Below, piece after piece: positions 11,800-23,138 of a stretch of DNA of 64,000 nucleotides. Position numbers and translations under genes: made by a program. Position 1 is the stretch's first letter; each line of letters starts with the position of its first letter. The notes under the pieces are model-generated. The model ran no database searches. It was not told where the DNA came from and saw nothing but the letters and a program-made list of their open reading frames with translations. Source of the DNA: Mya arenaria (Eukaryota; Mollusca; Bivalvia; Myida; Myidae); contig NC_069124.1 in NCBI RefSeq assembly GCF_026914265.1, forward strand, positions 88,217,915 through 88,281,914, given 5' to 3'.

Positions 11800-13889
11800 C
11801 AGGCATGTTTGCAACAGCAAAACTTGAAGGCTGTACCATTGAATGTTTAGTTGATACAGGGGCAACACTCACCTTAATATCAAGTAAACTATGGAAAAGC
11901 ATACACGACACTCATAAGCTGATAGAATTTTCAGACCCCATAATTTCGGCTTCAGGAAACAATATGTCTATTTTGGGCTGTACTGACATTATTCTTGAGT
12001 TAGGAAATATCAGATGTCCAGTGAGGGCTCTAGTTGCTGAAATAAATTTAGATGTAATATTGGGCATAGATTTTATGCAGTCACATGAAGTCACGATCGA
12101 GACGATGGAGCCAGGCATACAGAGAATAGGGCTGGGATTAATTGAGCCAAGTGAGCGGTTTCAAGTACTTGGGAATGGATTTGTCGCCAGGTCGTTAGTG
12201 TATGCACAAGAAATCGTACCTGTCAGACTAGTAAACTTTTCAAAAGAGACACAGACTTACTATCCCGGAACGAACGTGGCTACTATCAGTAAAGTGGACA
12301 GGGTAGAAGAAAAGTCGACAAAACTTAAATATGGTGATACCTTACCTGAACATATGAAAGATATGTACGCTAGGGCATCTGAAGGTATGACCGATGGAAA
12401 CAAGTTGAAGATTATGGACCTTTTGAAGAAATATTCACATATTTTCTCAAAGGATGATCATGATTTAGGCCGGACGGGTATAATAAAACATCGGATACCC
12501 ACAGGAGACGTACGGCCTATCAAGCAACCTTTAAGGCGTGTCCCAATACACATGAGAGATGAGGCTGATCGACAAATAGACACTATGCTGGAAAATAACG
12601 TAATACAACCCTCTACAAGCCCTTGGTCCAGTTGAATAGTTCTTGTGAAAAAGAAAGATGGGACAAAGCGGTTCTGCATTGATTATCGTCGTTTAAATGA
12701 CGTAACCATTAAAGATGCATACCCATTACCAAGAGTGGATGAATTGCTGGACCAGCTTGCTGGAGCTAAATGGTTTTCATGTCTTGACCTTATTTCTGGG
12801 TACTGGCAGGTCGAGATGGCAAGTGAGGACAAAGAGAAAACCGCATTTAGCACGCGCAAAGGCCTATTCGAATACAATGTCATGCCTTTCGGCCTTTGTA
12901 ATGCGCCAGCCACGTATGAACGCCTGATTGAGTCGGTATTGACAGGGCTGCAATGGCAAATATGCCTCATCTATCTAGATGATATCATTGTGGTAGGACG
13001 GACTGTAGATGACATGATCGAAAATCTGGACAAATTTTTTCAAAGATTTGAGGAAGCTGGACTGAAGCTAAAACCAAGGAAGTGTCAGCTCTTCAGAGAG
13101 GAAGTTGAGTTCTTGGGGCATGTCATATCAGAGCACGGCGTTCATACAGATCTGAAGAAAATAGACAGTGTCAAGAATTGGCCAACACCGAAAAATCAAA
13201 CAGAGGTTCGGTCTTTTCTTGGTTTATGTAGCTACTACCGTCGTTTCATTAAGAACTTTTCTCAGATTGCAAAACCACTGTTTAGGCTCACGGAAAAGAA
13301 TGTTAAATACTTTTGGACGCCTGATTGTGAAAGCGCATTCACAGCACTAAAACGGATGTTAGTGTCGGCTCCGATCCTTGCCCAATCTAATTTTGAATTG
13401 CCGTTCATTTTCGATATAGATGCAAGCGATTGTGCAATTGGTGGTGTGCTGTCTCAGAAAGTTAACGGAGTTGAACATGTAATTGCTTATGGAAGCAAAA
13501 CTCTTTCAAAGTCAGAAAGACAGTATTGTGTCACGAGAAAAGAACTGTTGGCTCTTGTTCATTTTGTGAAGTTCTACCGACACTACTTGTATGGACGTAA
13601 GTTCTTGATACGGACAGATCATGGGTCTCTCAGATGGCTTATGAATTTTAAAAATCCTGAAGGACAGGTAGCTCGCTGGTTGGAAATATTGGCACCATTT
13701 CAGATGGACATCGAACATAGACCAGGCAGACAACATGGTAATGCTGATGGATTGAGTCGTATACCGTGTCGTCAGTGTGGTATTTTAGACCACGATAAAA
13801 CCGTTGTACGGATACAGATACTCCCAACTTCCAAAGAAAGACAACCGCTGATGATTTGCATGCAGAGCAGTGCAAAGACAGTGATTTGA
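11800..13889 (+). pseudogene. pol: protease, reverse transcriptase, RNase H, broken
   Basis: Protease: the LVDTGAT active-site motif has its aspartate codon at 11853. Reverse transcriptase: the catalytic YLDD codons start at 12972, preceded by FCIDYRRLN and MPFGLCNAPATY and followed by the FLGHVIS block. RNase H: FDIDASDCAIGGVL near 13409-13450, through HADGLSR-type residues near 13740. The frame that is open from 11325 is stopped by TGA at 12633-12635, between protease and reverse transcriptase. It continues in the same frame from 12645 and shifts by one base near 13835 so that it runs out at 13889. An intact relative would copy its RNA into DNA in cytoplasmic particles. Confidence 0.93.
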
Positions 13890-15479
13890 CAGAAGTGCGA
13901 AACTGGGTCCAGGATGGAAAGAAACCTTGGTTTAAAAACATAGGTTCTGCTAGTTACCAGGTTAAGTCGCTATGGAACCAGTTTGAAATGCTTGAAATAC
14001 ACGACAAACTGTTAGTTCGTAAGTGGGATGACAAAATGACAAAAGTACTGGTCAGATTTTACACCAGGTGATTTTACCTCTTAAATGTCGCAGAAATCTT
14101 TTGTCTTTGGCACATGATGCAAAACCATCTGCACACCTAGGCATACGAAAAACAATAGCCAAAATAAGACAAAGTTTTTATTGGCCTGGGTTACGTAATG
14201 ATGTAAAAGTTATGTGGGTGGTTGTGAGACTTGTTTGAAAAGAAAAGGATCAAACAAAACAAAAGAAGCTCCTATGCAAATTGTGAGATCCGGGTATCCG
14301 ATGGAGAGGCTAGCTTTGGATATTTTGGGGACTCTACCGGAAACAGAACAAGAGCATCGGTATATTTTGGTCATTGGGGATTATTTTACAAAATGGACAG
14401 AAAGTTTCGCCATGAGCAACATGGAAGCAGAAACCGTAGCAAAATTGCTAGTGGAGGAAGTAGTAGCACGATTTAGTGTTCCAAACAAAATTCATTCCGA
14501 CCAAGGAACACAGTTCGAGGGAAAAGTATTTCATGAGATGTGCTCACTTCTTGGCATCAAAAAAACTCGAACTACACCATATCACCCGCAGTCTGACGGA
14601 ATGATAGAACGGTTTTACAGGACTCTTGTCACTATGTTAAGCCATTATGTGAATCATCGGGACTGGGATATGCAAATACCGTATGTAATGATGGCATACC
14701 GAAGTGCAGAGCATGAAACGACAAGCACGAGTCCAAACATGCTAATGCTGGGAAGAGAAGTGTCAACGCCACTTGATCTGGTTTTTGAATTACCAACAAG
14801 TATGAAACCAATTCCGGATAGTATTTGGGTTTGGGAATTGCAGGAACGTTTAGAAACTGTTCATAACACTGTACGCCAAGCAACTGGACACGCAATGAAA
14901 CGACAGAAACAAATCCGTGATAAAAGGAATTCTTATGAACATGTCGATATAGGGGATAAGGTTCTCGTGTATTTTCCCGTTAGGAAACCGGGTACAAGCT
15001 CAAAGTTTACATCTTTTTGGCGTGGCCCTTAAGCGATTTTAGGTAAACTTTCGGATGTTTTATACAAAGTAGATTGCGGTCGAAAGAAAGCCGAACAAGT
15101 TATACACTGTGATCGTATAAGAAAGTGTAAATCTCAGATTTTGCTAGGGGAGACAGCTGATAGGACAATAACTGATTATGATATTGATGTCGTTGAGAAC
15201 GGTTTGGATGATGAGATTGTATATACGAAACGTAAGAGAAATGCACCTATATGGACAAAAGATTATGTTCTTTCTATTTTCAGGTGGATAATGGCAAATA
15301 CTAAGGTCACTGAAAGAAAGAATAAGGACGAGGGTTTGACAGAAAGTGTTGACAGTCGCACTTGTGAGATTTGCTCAAAGGTGTTTAAGAGGAGGGCCTA
15401 CATGCAAAAACACGTGCGCAAAGTACATAGCAAGAAGGACAGTGAATCAATCGGATACGGATTGGTCGCTAGAAAGTGA
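13856..15479 (+). pseudogene. pol: integrase, with a C2H2 finger in its extended C-terminus, broken
   Basis: The HHCC zinc-binding region is split: the two histidines lie near 14110-14135 and the CETC pair at 14224-14235, in different frames, so there are frameshifts around 14070-14215. The DDE core reads in the frame open from 14214: D in LDILG near 14318, D in HSDQGTQFEG near 14497 and E in MIERFYRTL near 14604. An in-frame TAA at 15031-15033 falls in the FWRGP block of the C-terminal domain. The frame then resumes and ends at 15479. Beyond the usual end of integrase it contains a C2H2 finger (C-x2-C-x12-H-x4-H, 15363-15430). Confidence 0.9.
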
Positions 15480-16051
15480 TCCAGATGTTTTCGTTGAGGA
15501 AGGAGTCCATGAGCACACAGGACAAATCAAATGACAGTTGTTGGAAACAGAAGGAAAGTGTGCCTGCAGCAGGAAATAGTAAAGGCATTGAAAATGTGAA
15601 GCTGGTTACAAAGAAAGGAAAAACGAAGATCCAGGAGATAGAGAAGGCAAACAGTATCTTCAAGGGCAGAATGTATCGAAAACCAACCTTCCCGGTGCCA
15701 GTATTTGCTACCAAGAGGAAGTACAACGACGTACCTGCCAAAACTATGCCAAAGAAGTTCAGTTTTCAGCCGAGAACAACTGTGACTGAAGTTCAGACAG
15801 ATCTCATAATGGTAAAGCGAGGATCAGGAGAGTCGGAGATGCAGACGGAAAATGACATGTCAGACAAGCCCATGGATCAGCTGAAAAAGTTTGTTTGTGA
15901 ATATTGTGGGATCCAGTATAGCGACTCAGTCATGTATTACGTTTATGCTGGTTGCCATACTATGAATGCGCCTTTGAGATGTAACATTTGTGGGCAAGAT
16001 CAGAAGGACAGTCAGTCCTTCTATATTCATCTCACTTGGGGACACAAGTAG
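15476..16051 (+). CDS. 3' reading frame with Ikaros/Hunchback-type paired zinc fingers
   Basis: An open frame of 191 codons in the position where some gypsy elements carry env. It has no signal peptide or membrane span. Residues 1-135 are Lys/Ser-rich and low in complexity. Residues 139-191 hold two fingers in tandem. The first (15896-15958) is C-x2-C followed by VMY and GCH at the spacing of the Ikaros penultimate finger, though the third ligand is Tyr (TAT) where His (CAT) is expected. The second (15980-16048) is CNICG, D and F at conserved positions, then H-x4-H. The paired arrangement, the VMY..GCH signature and the P-x-x-C-N-x-C-G linker match the protein-protein dimerisation fingers of Ikaros, Hunchback and TRPS1. 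A C2H2 finger lies just upstream in another frame (15363-15430). An acidic frame at 15440-15534 suggests the original product was continuous and has suffered frameshifts. The frame starts after a stop at 15470, without an obvious ATG until 15488. Confidence 0.7.
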   Translation: MIQMFSLRKESMSTQDKSNDSCWKQKESVPAAGNSKGIENVKLVTKKGKTKIQEIEKANSIFKGRMYRKPTFPVPVFATKRKYNDVPAKTMPKKFSFQPRTTVTEVQTDLIMVKRGSGESEMQTENDMSDKPMDQLKKFVCEYCGIQYSDSVMYYVYAGCHTMNAPLRCNICGQDQKDSQSFYIHLTWGHK

Positions 16052-16150
16052 AAACTGATTCTGATCTTCATTTGTTTTTTAGATTATATTCAGTTTACCA
16101 TCACTTAAGGCAAAGTGTTTCAATGAGAGTGTTTAGTTGTGACAATGTTT

Positions 16151-16206
<56 letters not shown>
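16151..16206 (+). repeat. (ATT)n microsatellite
   Basis: About 18 ATT units between the 3' frame and the 3' LTR of the retrotransposon, followed by an A-run. Confidence 0.95.
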
Positions 16207-16410
16207 GAAAAAAAAACCTGTGAATTCGTGGCACTAACATTTACGAAACATTTTTTTAAGATGAGAAATTGTTGAACTTTATTGACATTTTTAAAATTGC
16301 ACATTGTATCATGTTGTTTGTGGTTACAAACTTGTTTTATTAAAAAGTTCATTGTTTGATCATTTTTTTATTAATCATGCAGGGACGCATGAACTCGGAG
16401 GCGTGGGTAA

Positions 16411-17310
16411 TGTAGCGTAACCGCATAGTTGCACGATTACCGCCCTTTGTTATAAATTAGCCATTTGCGCTTTCAAAGTTAAATGTCTGGCGGTGTATTT
16501 CGAAGGTTAGTTTTACATTTTAGACTTATTTATTCCATACAAATATTTTATTAGCGACAATGATAATTAAAGAAATCATGTTAAACATTATTAATTAACC
16601 GGGAGTTGTTTTCATAAAGAGTATAAGTAAAAATAAAGCTGTCTCCCTTCATGTTTTCGATAAGTGGAATATACCCGTTTTACCAATCTTAATAATGAAC
16701 TCGTCCGCCCGGTGAGTATATAAGCGCGTCGCTTAGCTAAAAGATTCATTCTGTGTTTGACCGCCGTCGAGGTAACTTCAAACAGTAAACCGGAAATAGT
16801 CTTTTGAAGGCAAATAATTAGAGTCTTGACCTTCTGGCTGGTTATAATTGAACACCGGGCATTGCGATCTGTGGGATAAAAAGGCACCAGGAACTTGACA
16901 TCTATAGGGTTATCTAGCGTTCCAGTTCAAGTAGCCAGATACATAGAGCATTGCGATCTAGTCTGGTGAACGGATCTGGTGGCTAGAAACTCTAACAAGC
17001 CTCATACCCGACAACTGCGTTGGCCACAGAGTATTGCGATCTGCGCGCTGACAAAGGTTAAGGTATTTTGCATCGCCAATAAACAAGCTCCCGTAAGAGA
17101 AAGCCATTCATCATTAAAGTGACTGAACTTTATATAAACCAATGCATAATCTTTGAACCCTGATTATTTGGTTGATTATGTTTTAACTCACCAATCATTT
17201 TTCGAATCATTTGTTTTAATCATAAGGCAAAGTAGCCTGAGGAAAATTTATATAAGAGCGATCCATATAGGCTCTACGACACCGATTGAACATACAGCCG
17301 GCACTTTACA
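16411..17310 (+). repeat. 3' LTR
   Basis: Begins TGTAGCGTAACCGCATAG and ends ACTTTACA; 900 bases. The stretch just before it (16395-16410) is only modestly purine-rich (GGAGGCGTGGGTAA), a weak polypurine tract. CTAT follows directly as the target-site duplication. Confidence 0.92.
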
Positions 17311-17450
17311 CTATAAAGTTTTGACCTTGAAGTTTTAACCATTCGAGTTTTTTAACATAAAAACCCCTCTGCTGTTGATATGCTCAACTACTTACAAATA
17401 AAGAAAATTTATTAATAAACCAATGTCAGATGACCGATTACTTTATGTTA
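17311..17450 (-). repeat. Left inverted arm, inner part
   Basis: Continuation of the arm interrupted at 9670. It carries ACCTTGAAGTTTTAACC, AAAACCCCTCTGCTGTTGAT and AATAAACCAATGTCAGATGA, all present in inverse orientation at 27700-27825. Removing the retrotransposon and one CTAT makes the two parts read on in the same order as the right arm. Confidence 0.85.
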
Positions 17451-17454
17451 TATT

Positions 17455-17903
17455 ACTATGTAACATTTGTCCTTAATTATAGTTAATCATACTAATGAAC
17501 ATGTAAAAATAGCACTATCTTTAGGATAAGCTATTTTAAACTTGATTGAAACAACACAGTTTGATAAAATATTCTTATATAATTAAAACGTACTTTAATA
17601 TGACGATCATTCATAATAATAAATAACCCTGCTTTTAGTAAAAAGTTTGAAACGGCTTATAAATATATAAATCCACCTGAATCAGTTTAACATCATATGC
17701 CTCTGTATTTAGACATAATTTAGGATTGATTTTGGAATTGTAAAAAATGATTACTTACCCAGGCATCATCACACATCAGACTCCATATAACATAGACTAA
17801 ATTTTGTTTTTATTATCACAGTAAATGCAATGACATGTGCTTATTAAAACAAAAAGAACAAGGGTATTTGTCAGAGTACTTTTTTTGGTCATTTAGATGT
17901 TTT
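17455..17903. other. Gene-free stretch
   Basis: AT-rich. A ~45-base piece (GATTAACTATAATTAAGGAC on the minus strand, near 17470-17495) recurs in inverse orientation near 19485-19515, so 17.46-19.53 kb may be bracketed by a further short inverted repeat. Confidence 0.4.
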
Positions 17904-18232
17904 TATGCACAAGCCAATTGTATATGCCCCCCCCCACTAAGTCCGGAATAGCGGGGACTTTGACTTCCGGTCTCTCAAAACCCGGGTAAAATACCCGACC
18001 TGCATGGGACACACTGCTGGTAAAATCCCTGCCAAATGGCCCCGCAACCCCGAATACCTATGTGAGGCCCATTCCCGACTATTTTCAATATGAAGAGAAA
18101 ACCACATTCACTAGGCACTGCGGGGCCATCTGAAAGGTAAAACACAGCCCATTGCCTCTGCTGTCCCCGGTATACCCCTGGAACAAGGGCGAGGGGTGGG
18201 CGGGGCAGTGGTTACAATTGACAAGTGCATTA
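17904..18232 (-). repeat. Small inverted-repeat element, family A copy 3
   Basis: Ends ATGCACAAGCCAATTGTATA and TACAATTGACAAGTGCATTA. The internal order (GGAATAGCGGGGACTTTGAC, then C-rich blocks, then CCCCGGTATACCCC) is inverted relative to the copies at 1.06 and 1.93 kb. Confidence 0.8.
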
Positions 18233-18988
18233 CAATCCCGGATTATGCTGCAAATAAAAACAAAATATAAGGTGATAAACTTAGGCTTAATTATGTTAGG
18301 TATATCCACACCAGTGTTTATATCGCTATTTGTGAAATGATATTTGTTCAAAACTGTTGTTTTGTCAGAATTTGATAAAAAATGAGCTTGATACATCAAT
18401 TTGGACCAAACAATGAATCATGTTGACCTATCCGATTTCCATTCAAAACGAGTCACTAATTACGCAATATAATCGCTACCAGTCTCAGATACACATGCTT
18501 TATTGCATAATGATTGCTTTAAATAATGATCCTTTAGTGCATGAGACGATCAACAATGACTTCAAGCAAACTCAAAACATATTTATTGTCAAAAATAATA
18601 TTTAATTTCCAAACTTCGAGCCACATTGTTTATACCGGAAGCCGCCATTTTGATTGAATTTATTGAAACCCATGCTAAACCGATCGATATACAGTATAAA
18701 AACACTACGCATCGGTAACTTCCCTTTACAAAAACACGAAAACTAGCGTAAAAAATATACTTGATTATTTTTAGCCTTTTAATAAATTATTACTTGAAAA
18801 AAATCTGCTTGGCGATCAAAATGGACGTGCGGGCGCACAAAAAAATAAGAATATTTTTTTTACATTTTCAAAAAAATAGGAGCGGTAAATCCGCGGAACG
18901 AAATATCAATTTGGTGTGGCCTAACCCTAACCCTAACCGACTTCCAACACATATCATATCATAATTGAAAAAGTAGATCTTAAAAAGG
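18233..18988. other. Gene-free stretch with a telomere-like tract
   Basis: AT-rich and non-coding, containing the CCTAACCCTAACCCTAACC tract described separately. Confidence 0.45.
18920..18938. repeat. Interstitial telomere-like tract
   Basis: Three tandem CCTAA(C) units of the TTAGGG type used by molluscs and most animals. Too short to be a telomere. Probably a repair scar or chance. Confidence 0.7.
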
Positions 18989-19340
18989 CTTTCAAAAATC
19001 ATCATCCAGAGTATAAATAATTCGGGTGTTATCTCCAGTATCTCAAATTGCTAAATAAAATAATAGCGACGTTATCCCGCCCCCTCGTGCTTTTAAAATA
19101 GTATCCTATGAAAATATCTAAACTTTGATCGGTAGTAAATTTTAAATTGTTTAAATATGGTGATAGGTTGCTGTCTGTTGACACTATTTTATTATTTAAA
19201 TACAAATTTAAAAGTTACTACCGATCTAAGTTATATATTTTTTAATAGCACGAGGGAAAAAGGACAACGCCAAAGTTGAATTATTTAGCAGCATAAGATA
19301 AAATAACACCCTAATTCTTTTTATACTGGATTTTTTAAAG
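18989..19340. repeat. Hairpin MITE, ~155-bp arms
   Basis: Left-arm landmarks CCAGAGTATAAATAATTCGG, GGGTGTTAT, GCTAAATAA, CCTCGTGCT and GATCGGTAGTAA recur in inverse order at 19190-19340 (TTACTACCGATC, AGCACGAGGG, TTATTTAGCAGC, ATAACACCC, TTATACTGGA). Arms are roughly 75-80% matched by eye around a short AT-rich centre. Non-coding. Confidence 0.8.
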
Positions 19341-20464
19341 GTCAACCCTTTCAATTATAGTATGATAATATTTGTTAGCCAGTCGGTCATTCAAATCCTC
19401 CAAAGTTAGTCACCTTAAAATGTATTGGTTCACACAAGTTTGAAATAGGTTATACCAATATAATGCTATATTGTAGCTATCATAAGAATGATTAACTATA
19501 ATTAATGACAAATTACACAGTAGTAGAACATTATTGATACACTGGATTTTGTCATGACACAACTTGAGAATGAGTATGGCACTCTGGAATCAAGAGAGTC
19601 CGTAATTAGGAAGTTTTACTCTTGTGAACAAAAGTCAAATGAGTCCGTGCAGACATTTGCTACAAGACTTGAAAATAAGGTTGTCCACTTGCATGCATGC
19701 AACTATGAAGTTTTTAAAAGAAAGATAAGAACCCTAGTGTGCGTTATTCAGGTCCTAAGTTAGTTGGTGAAAGTAATGAGGTCACTACGTCATTGAATAT
19801 TGAATCAGTCCAGTGTCTGCTCTTTTCGATATTGGCAGTTGTGTTTCTCTAGTGTTTGAAAGTTATCATAAAGACCAATTGCTTGGTATTGATATTCAAC
19901 CTCTTGATAATATTTTAAATATTGAGTGTGCTGATGGAATCAGTTTGCCATATCTAGGTTACATAAAAGTTGATATTAGTACAGGCGAGGGTTACCTTAG
20001 TCTACTTCACACTCGTGTCTGTTTTTAGTTTAACCAGATACTCAGCATTCTGCCACCACACCAATCATTAATGGTACACATATTTTAAACGAACAATTGA
20101 ATAAATGCAAAGAGAACATTGACAATCAATATCTCTAGAAAGCTGGCTTTACATAACCCATGGTACCTGAGTTTAAGAATCATTGACATAAGAGAAAAGA
20201 AGTTGCATGGAAAAGGAAGGATAGCCGTAATTAAGAGTGCATCACCATATAAGATTACCATTAGGCCAAATGAAACGGTTAAAGTAGCTGGGTATGCTGA
20301 CAATGAGATGGCTTACTCAACCACCACTGCTATTATACAGAATACAGAAGTAATGTAACTCCAGCTGTAGTACATTACACATATAGGAACAATGGTGAAG
20401 CCTCAGTAATGTCACAACCTATACTGTCACTATAGCCCCTAAGTAAATTCTTTCTGAAGAAGTA

Positions 20465-23138
20465 TCCCAGCAAGCATGACCATATCGGACCGATGTCGGC
20501 TGAATATCGGCATATCGGCCAGTGTTTGCCGATATCGGCCCGACATCGGCCCGATATGGGCATAAACATTATAACATAAACAATAGCTTTTGTTTTTTTT
20601 TATGGATAAAAAACATTTTATAAATATCGCGATATCGGTCCGATATTGGCCCGATGTATACTCTGTATTGATTCAAGGGAGAGCAATGTATATGCTGCAA
20701 CTTTCACTAGCAGTTCATTCCCCTGGCGATTAATAAATATTTAAATTCATTTAAATATCATTAAATAATAAAACCAATTTAAGTTTATATGGTTATTTTT
20801 AATTAATTCTGTAATTAATAGATTCAGTTCATGTTTATTTGATTTTTATCTACGAAATTATTTTGTTTTATATTCACTGCGGTATTTGTGCCATTTCAAA
20901 AAGATGATGCAAGTCAAATCATACTTTTGGTATTAATCAATGGTAAGTAATCTTTGAATCGTTGTTGAACATGTGAATATAAGGAATTATTATAGTACTA
21001 TTCTGTTAATATATTGTTTTATCTCAAAAGTTATATAAATACTTTTATTTCGAGTAAATATGTTGAAAAGGAATTCGTGTAACATATTTTCGTGACTAGT
21101 TCTCTTTGTAAGTTTGTTGTTTTATGAGTTTGATTAAAATCTACATTTAGGTAGCATGTGCACACAAAAGCAAAGTATTACATTGATGATTTGGTTGGGT
21201 TTGAATGATTAATTTATCTGCTTCCATTGTAGACAAATTTAAAAAGAACATTTTGTTATCAATTATGAATCATAATTGAGACATTGTAATTTACAGTATC
21301 GTATATTGTGGAAAGATCGATCAAAGTTGCAGAGAGCGGACAACTGCAAATCGAGACACTGAAATAGAGGAATAAAGGCAATCATAGGGGAGGTATGTCT
21401 TTACGTCACAATTGTAATGCACCAGTCAATTGTAACCACGCCCCCCACCCCCCAGGTCTAGGGAATAGCCGGGACTTTGACTTTCGGTCCAGCCAACCTC
21501 GGGTAAAATCCCCGCCCTGCTGTGACGAACTGATTGTTAAACCCCGGTCAAATGCCCCCACACCCCAGAGACTCTATATAAACCCCAATCCCCGCTAAAT
21601 TTGGCACTATGACAAAACCACCGCAGTCACCCGGCCCTTTTCCCCGGCTATCCCCGGTATACCCCCGGATCTGGGGGGCCGTGGATACGATTGACTAGTG
21701 CATTACCATTTATATTGAACGTGTTCATATTCATAATATGTTAGTTACAATCAGTCTGTCAGGATGCATATGTATATTTTTGTGAAGCAAGTTAATTTAT
21801 GATACATCTGTTAATGAATTAAGATCGAAAGTACTGATAAAAAGCAGGTGATTTAGGGTATTTGACTATTTCACACTTAAGAAAAGCAGGTTGACTATAC
21901 CAACCTTTAAATTTACCTACAAAGAATGATCAGGATAACCGACTAATGCATTTGTAACTGTAACAAAATGTGATGCATTTCAGAGGAAGCATATTTAATC
22001 AGATGAGGATGAATAAATGTCAGTGACAAAACCACCAAGGCATTCGAAGGTGACAGTGGCTATGGCAGGACTGTTCTGCAGGCATTACAACAGTTACTAT
22101 AAGATCCCCAAACAGTTGCACCATCTCTACAGGTATATACCGCTATTTACCTTTGTTTCAAGCACAGTTCAATATATAATCCCTCCAGAAATATGCGAAG
22201 GGATGTAGAATTTTTTTATACAAACAACACAAAAAAAAACATTTCACATTTGACAAAAACCCAATTAAAATTAAGAATACCAACTTCCTTGAAATTCATT
22301 ATGTAAATACCCATATCCTGGAAAAGACCTATCTCGCCTATTTATTAACAGTACATGCAATTCTTCCAGAGGGTGTTGCGAAATTCCGTCGTTTCTCACA
22401 ACAGAGGTGCGAGCGAAAAATGCCGCCTGGTTGAAGACCGCATCGGACAGAGATGGTGGGAGGGAAATGAGGCAGACGCAAATATCTGAATGCATCCTTG
22501 GAACACCGGGATGAAAAAAACAAAACAATATTATGTTAAAAACGCTTAATGTTTAATGCAGTAGCGTTACCTTAAGTATTGTTCAATGAAATAACTTTTA
22601 TTTCAAGTTTTATTTTGTTTGTTTATTTATACAGTGACAGCCTACGTGTATTATGGCATGTTTTTGTATTTTAACTTGATTTTGATAAACTGTTCAGGGG
22701 TATTATCCACATTCTGTGATAATTCAATTGTTTTAATATTTAGAGCAATGATAATAATAATAAAAATTTATAAGATGAAATAGCTTATTTTATTATGTAG
22801 TAATTTGTGAGTATATAATATGCATGTAGGTTTTCGGTTGATTTTCTCTGCATTATTATTTTTTCTCTCAGAAGATAAACCAGGACAAATCTTGTGTTTT
22901 AACTATCTTGTTCTGTTGTCATTGAGCATGACAATCCATCTGTATAAGAATAGGAACGAAATAGGAAGGATATCGGCATCATGCTGGCTAAATGTCGGCT
23001 ATTAAAAATATGCCGACACCGGCCCGATGTCGAGCCGTGTTGCACATCCGACATCGGCCCGATGTAAATGCCGATGTCGGGCCGATGAAGTGTTCCATAT
23101 CGCCCCGACGTCGGGCCGATATAAAATGTTTGCTGGGA
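20465..23138. mobile_element. 2.67-kb non-autonomous element with TCCCAGCA ends
   Basis: The termini TCCCAGCAAGCAT and ATGTTTGCTGGGA are inverted and flanked by TA on both sides (20463-20464, 23139-23140), consistent with a TA target duplication. Both subterminal regions (20480-20660 and 22965-23120) are dense in variants of ATCGGCCCGATATC/GATGTCGGGCCGAT, so each end can fold extensively. The interior is AT-rich with no transposase, and contains a family A MITE (21415-21706). It splits the old gypsy pol. TIRs of the CCCAGCAAACA type are, to my recollection, widespread in aquatic animals. Confidence 0.8.
21415..21706 (-). repeat. Small inverted-repeat element, family A copy 4
   Basis: The best-preserved copy: TAATGCACCAGTCAATTGTA at the left, and TACGATTGACTAGTGCATTA at the right. 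Same orientation as the copy at 17904, inverse to those at 1.06 and 1.93 kb. Nested inside the TCCCAGCA element. Confidence 0.85.

Larger units (their letters stand above)
9671..17310 (+). mobile_element. Ty3/gypsy LTR retrotransposon with an additional zinc-finger 3' frame
   Basis: A 7.64-kb element flanked by the direct repeat CTAT (9667-9670 and 17311-17314), a 4-bp target-site duplication. The LTRs run TGTAGCG...TTACA. The order is 5' LTR, tRNA-Lys-like primer binding site, gag with a zinc knuckle, protease, reverse transcriptase, RNase H, integrase, then a further frame with zinc fingers. Integrase lying after RNase H is diagnostic of the Ty3/gypsy order. Several stop codons and frameshifts show the copy is dead. 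The LTRs differ at about 20 substitutions plus a few indels over ~890 bases, so insertion was comparatively recent but not immediate. Confidence 0.95.
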
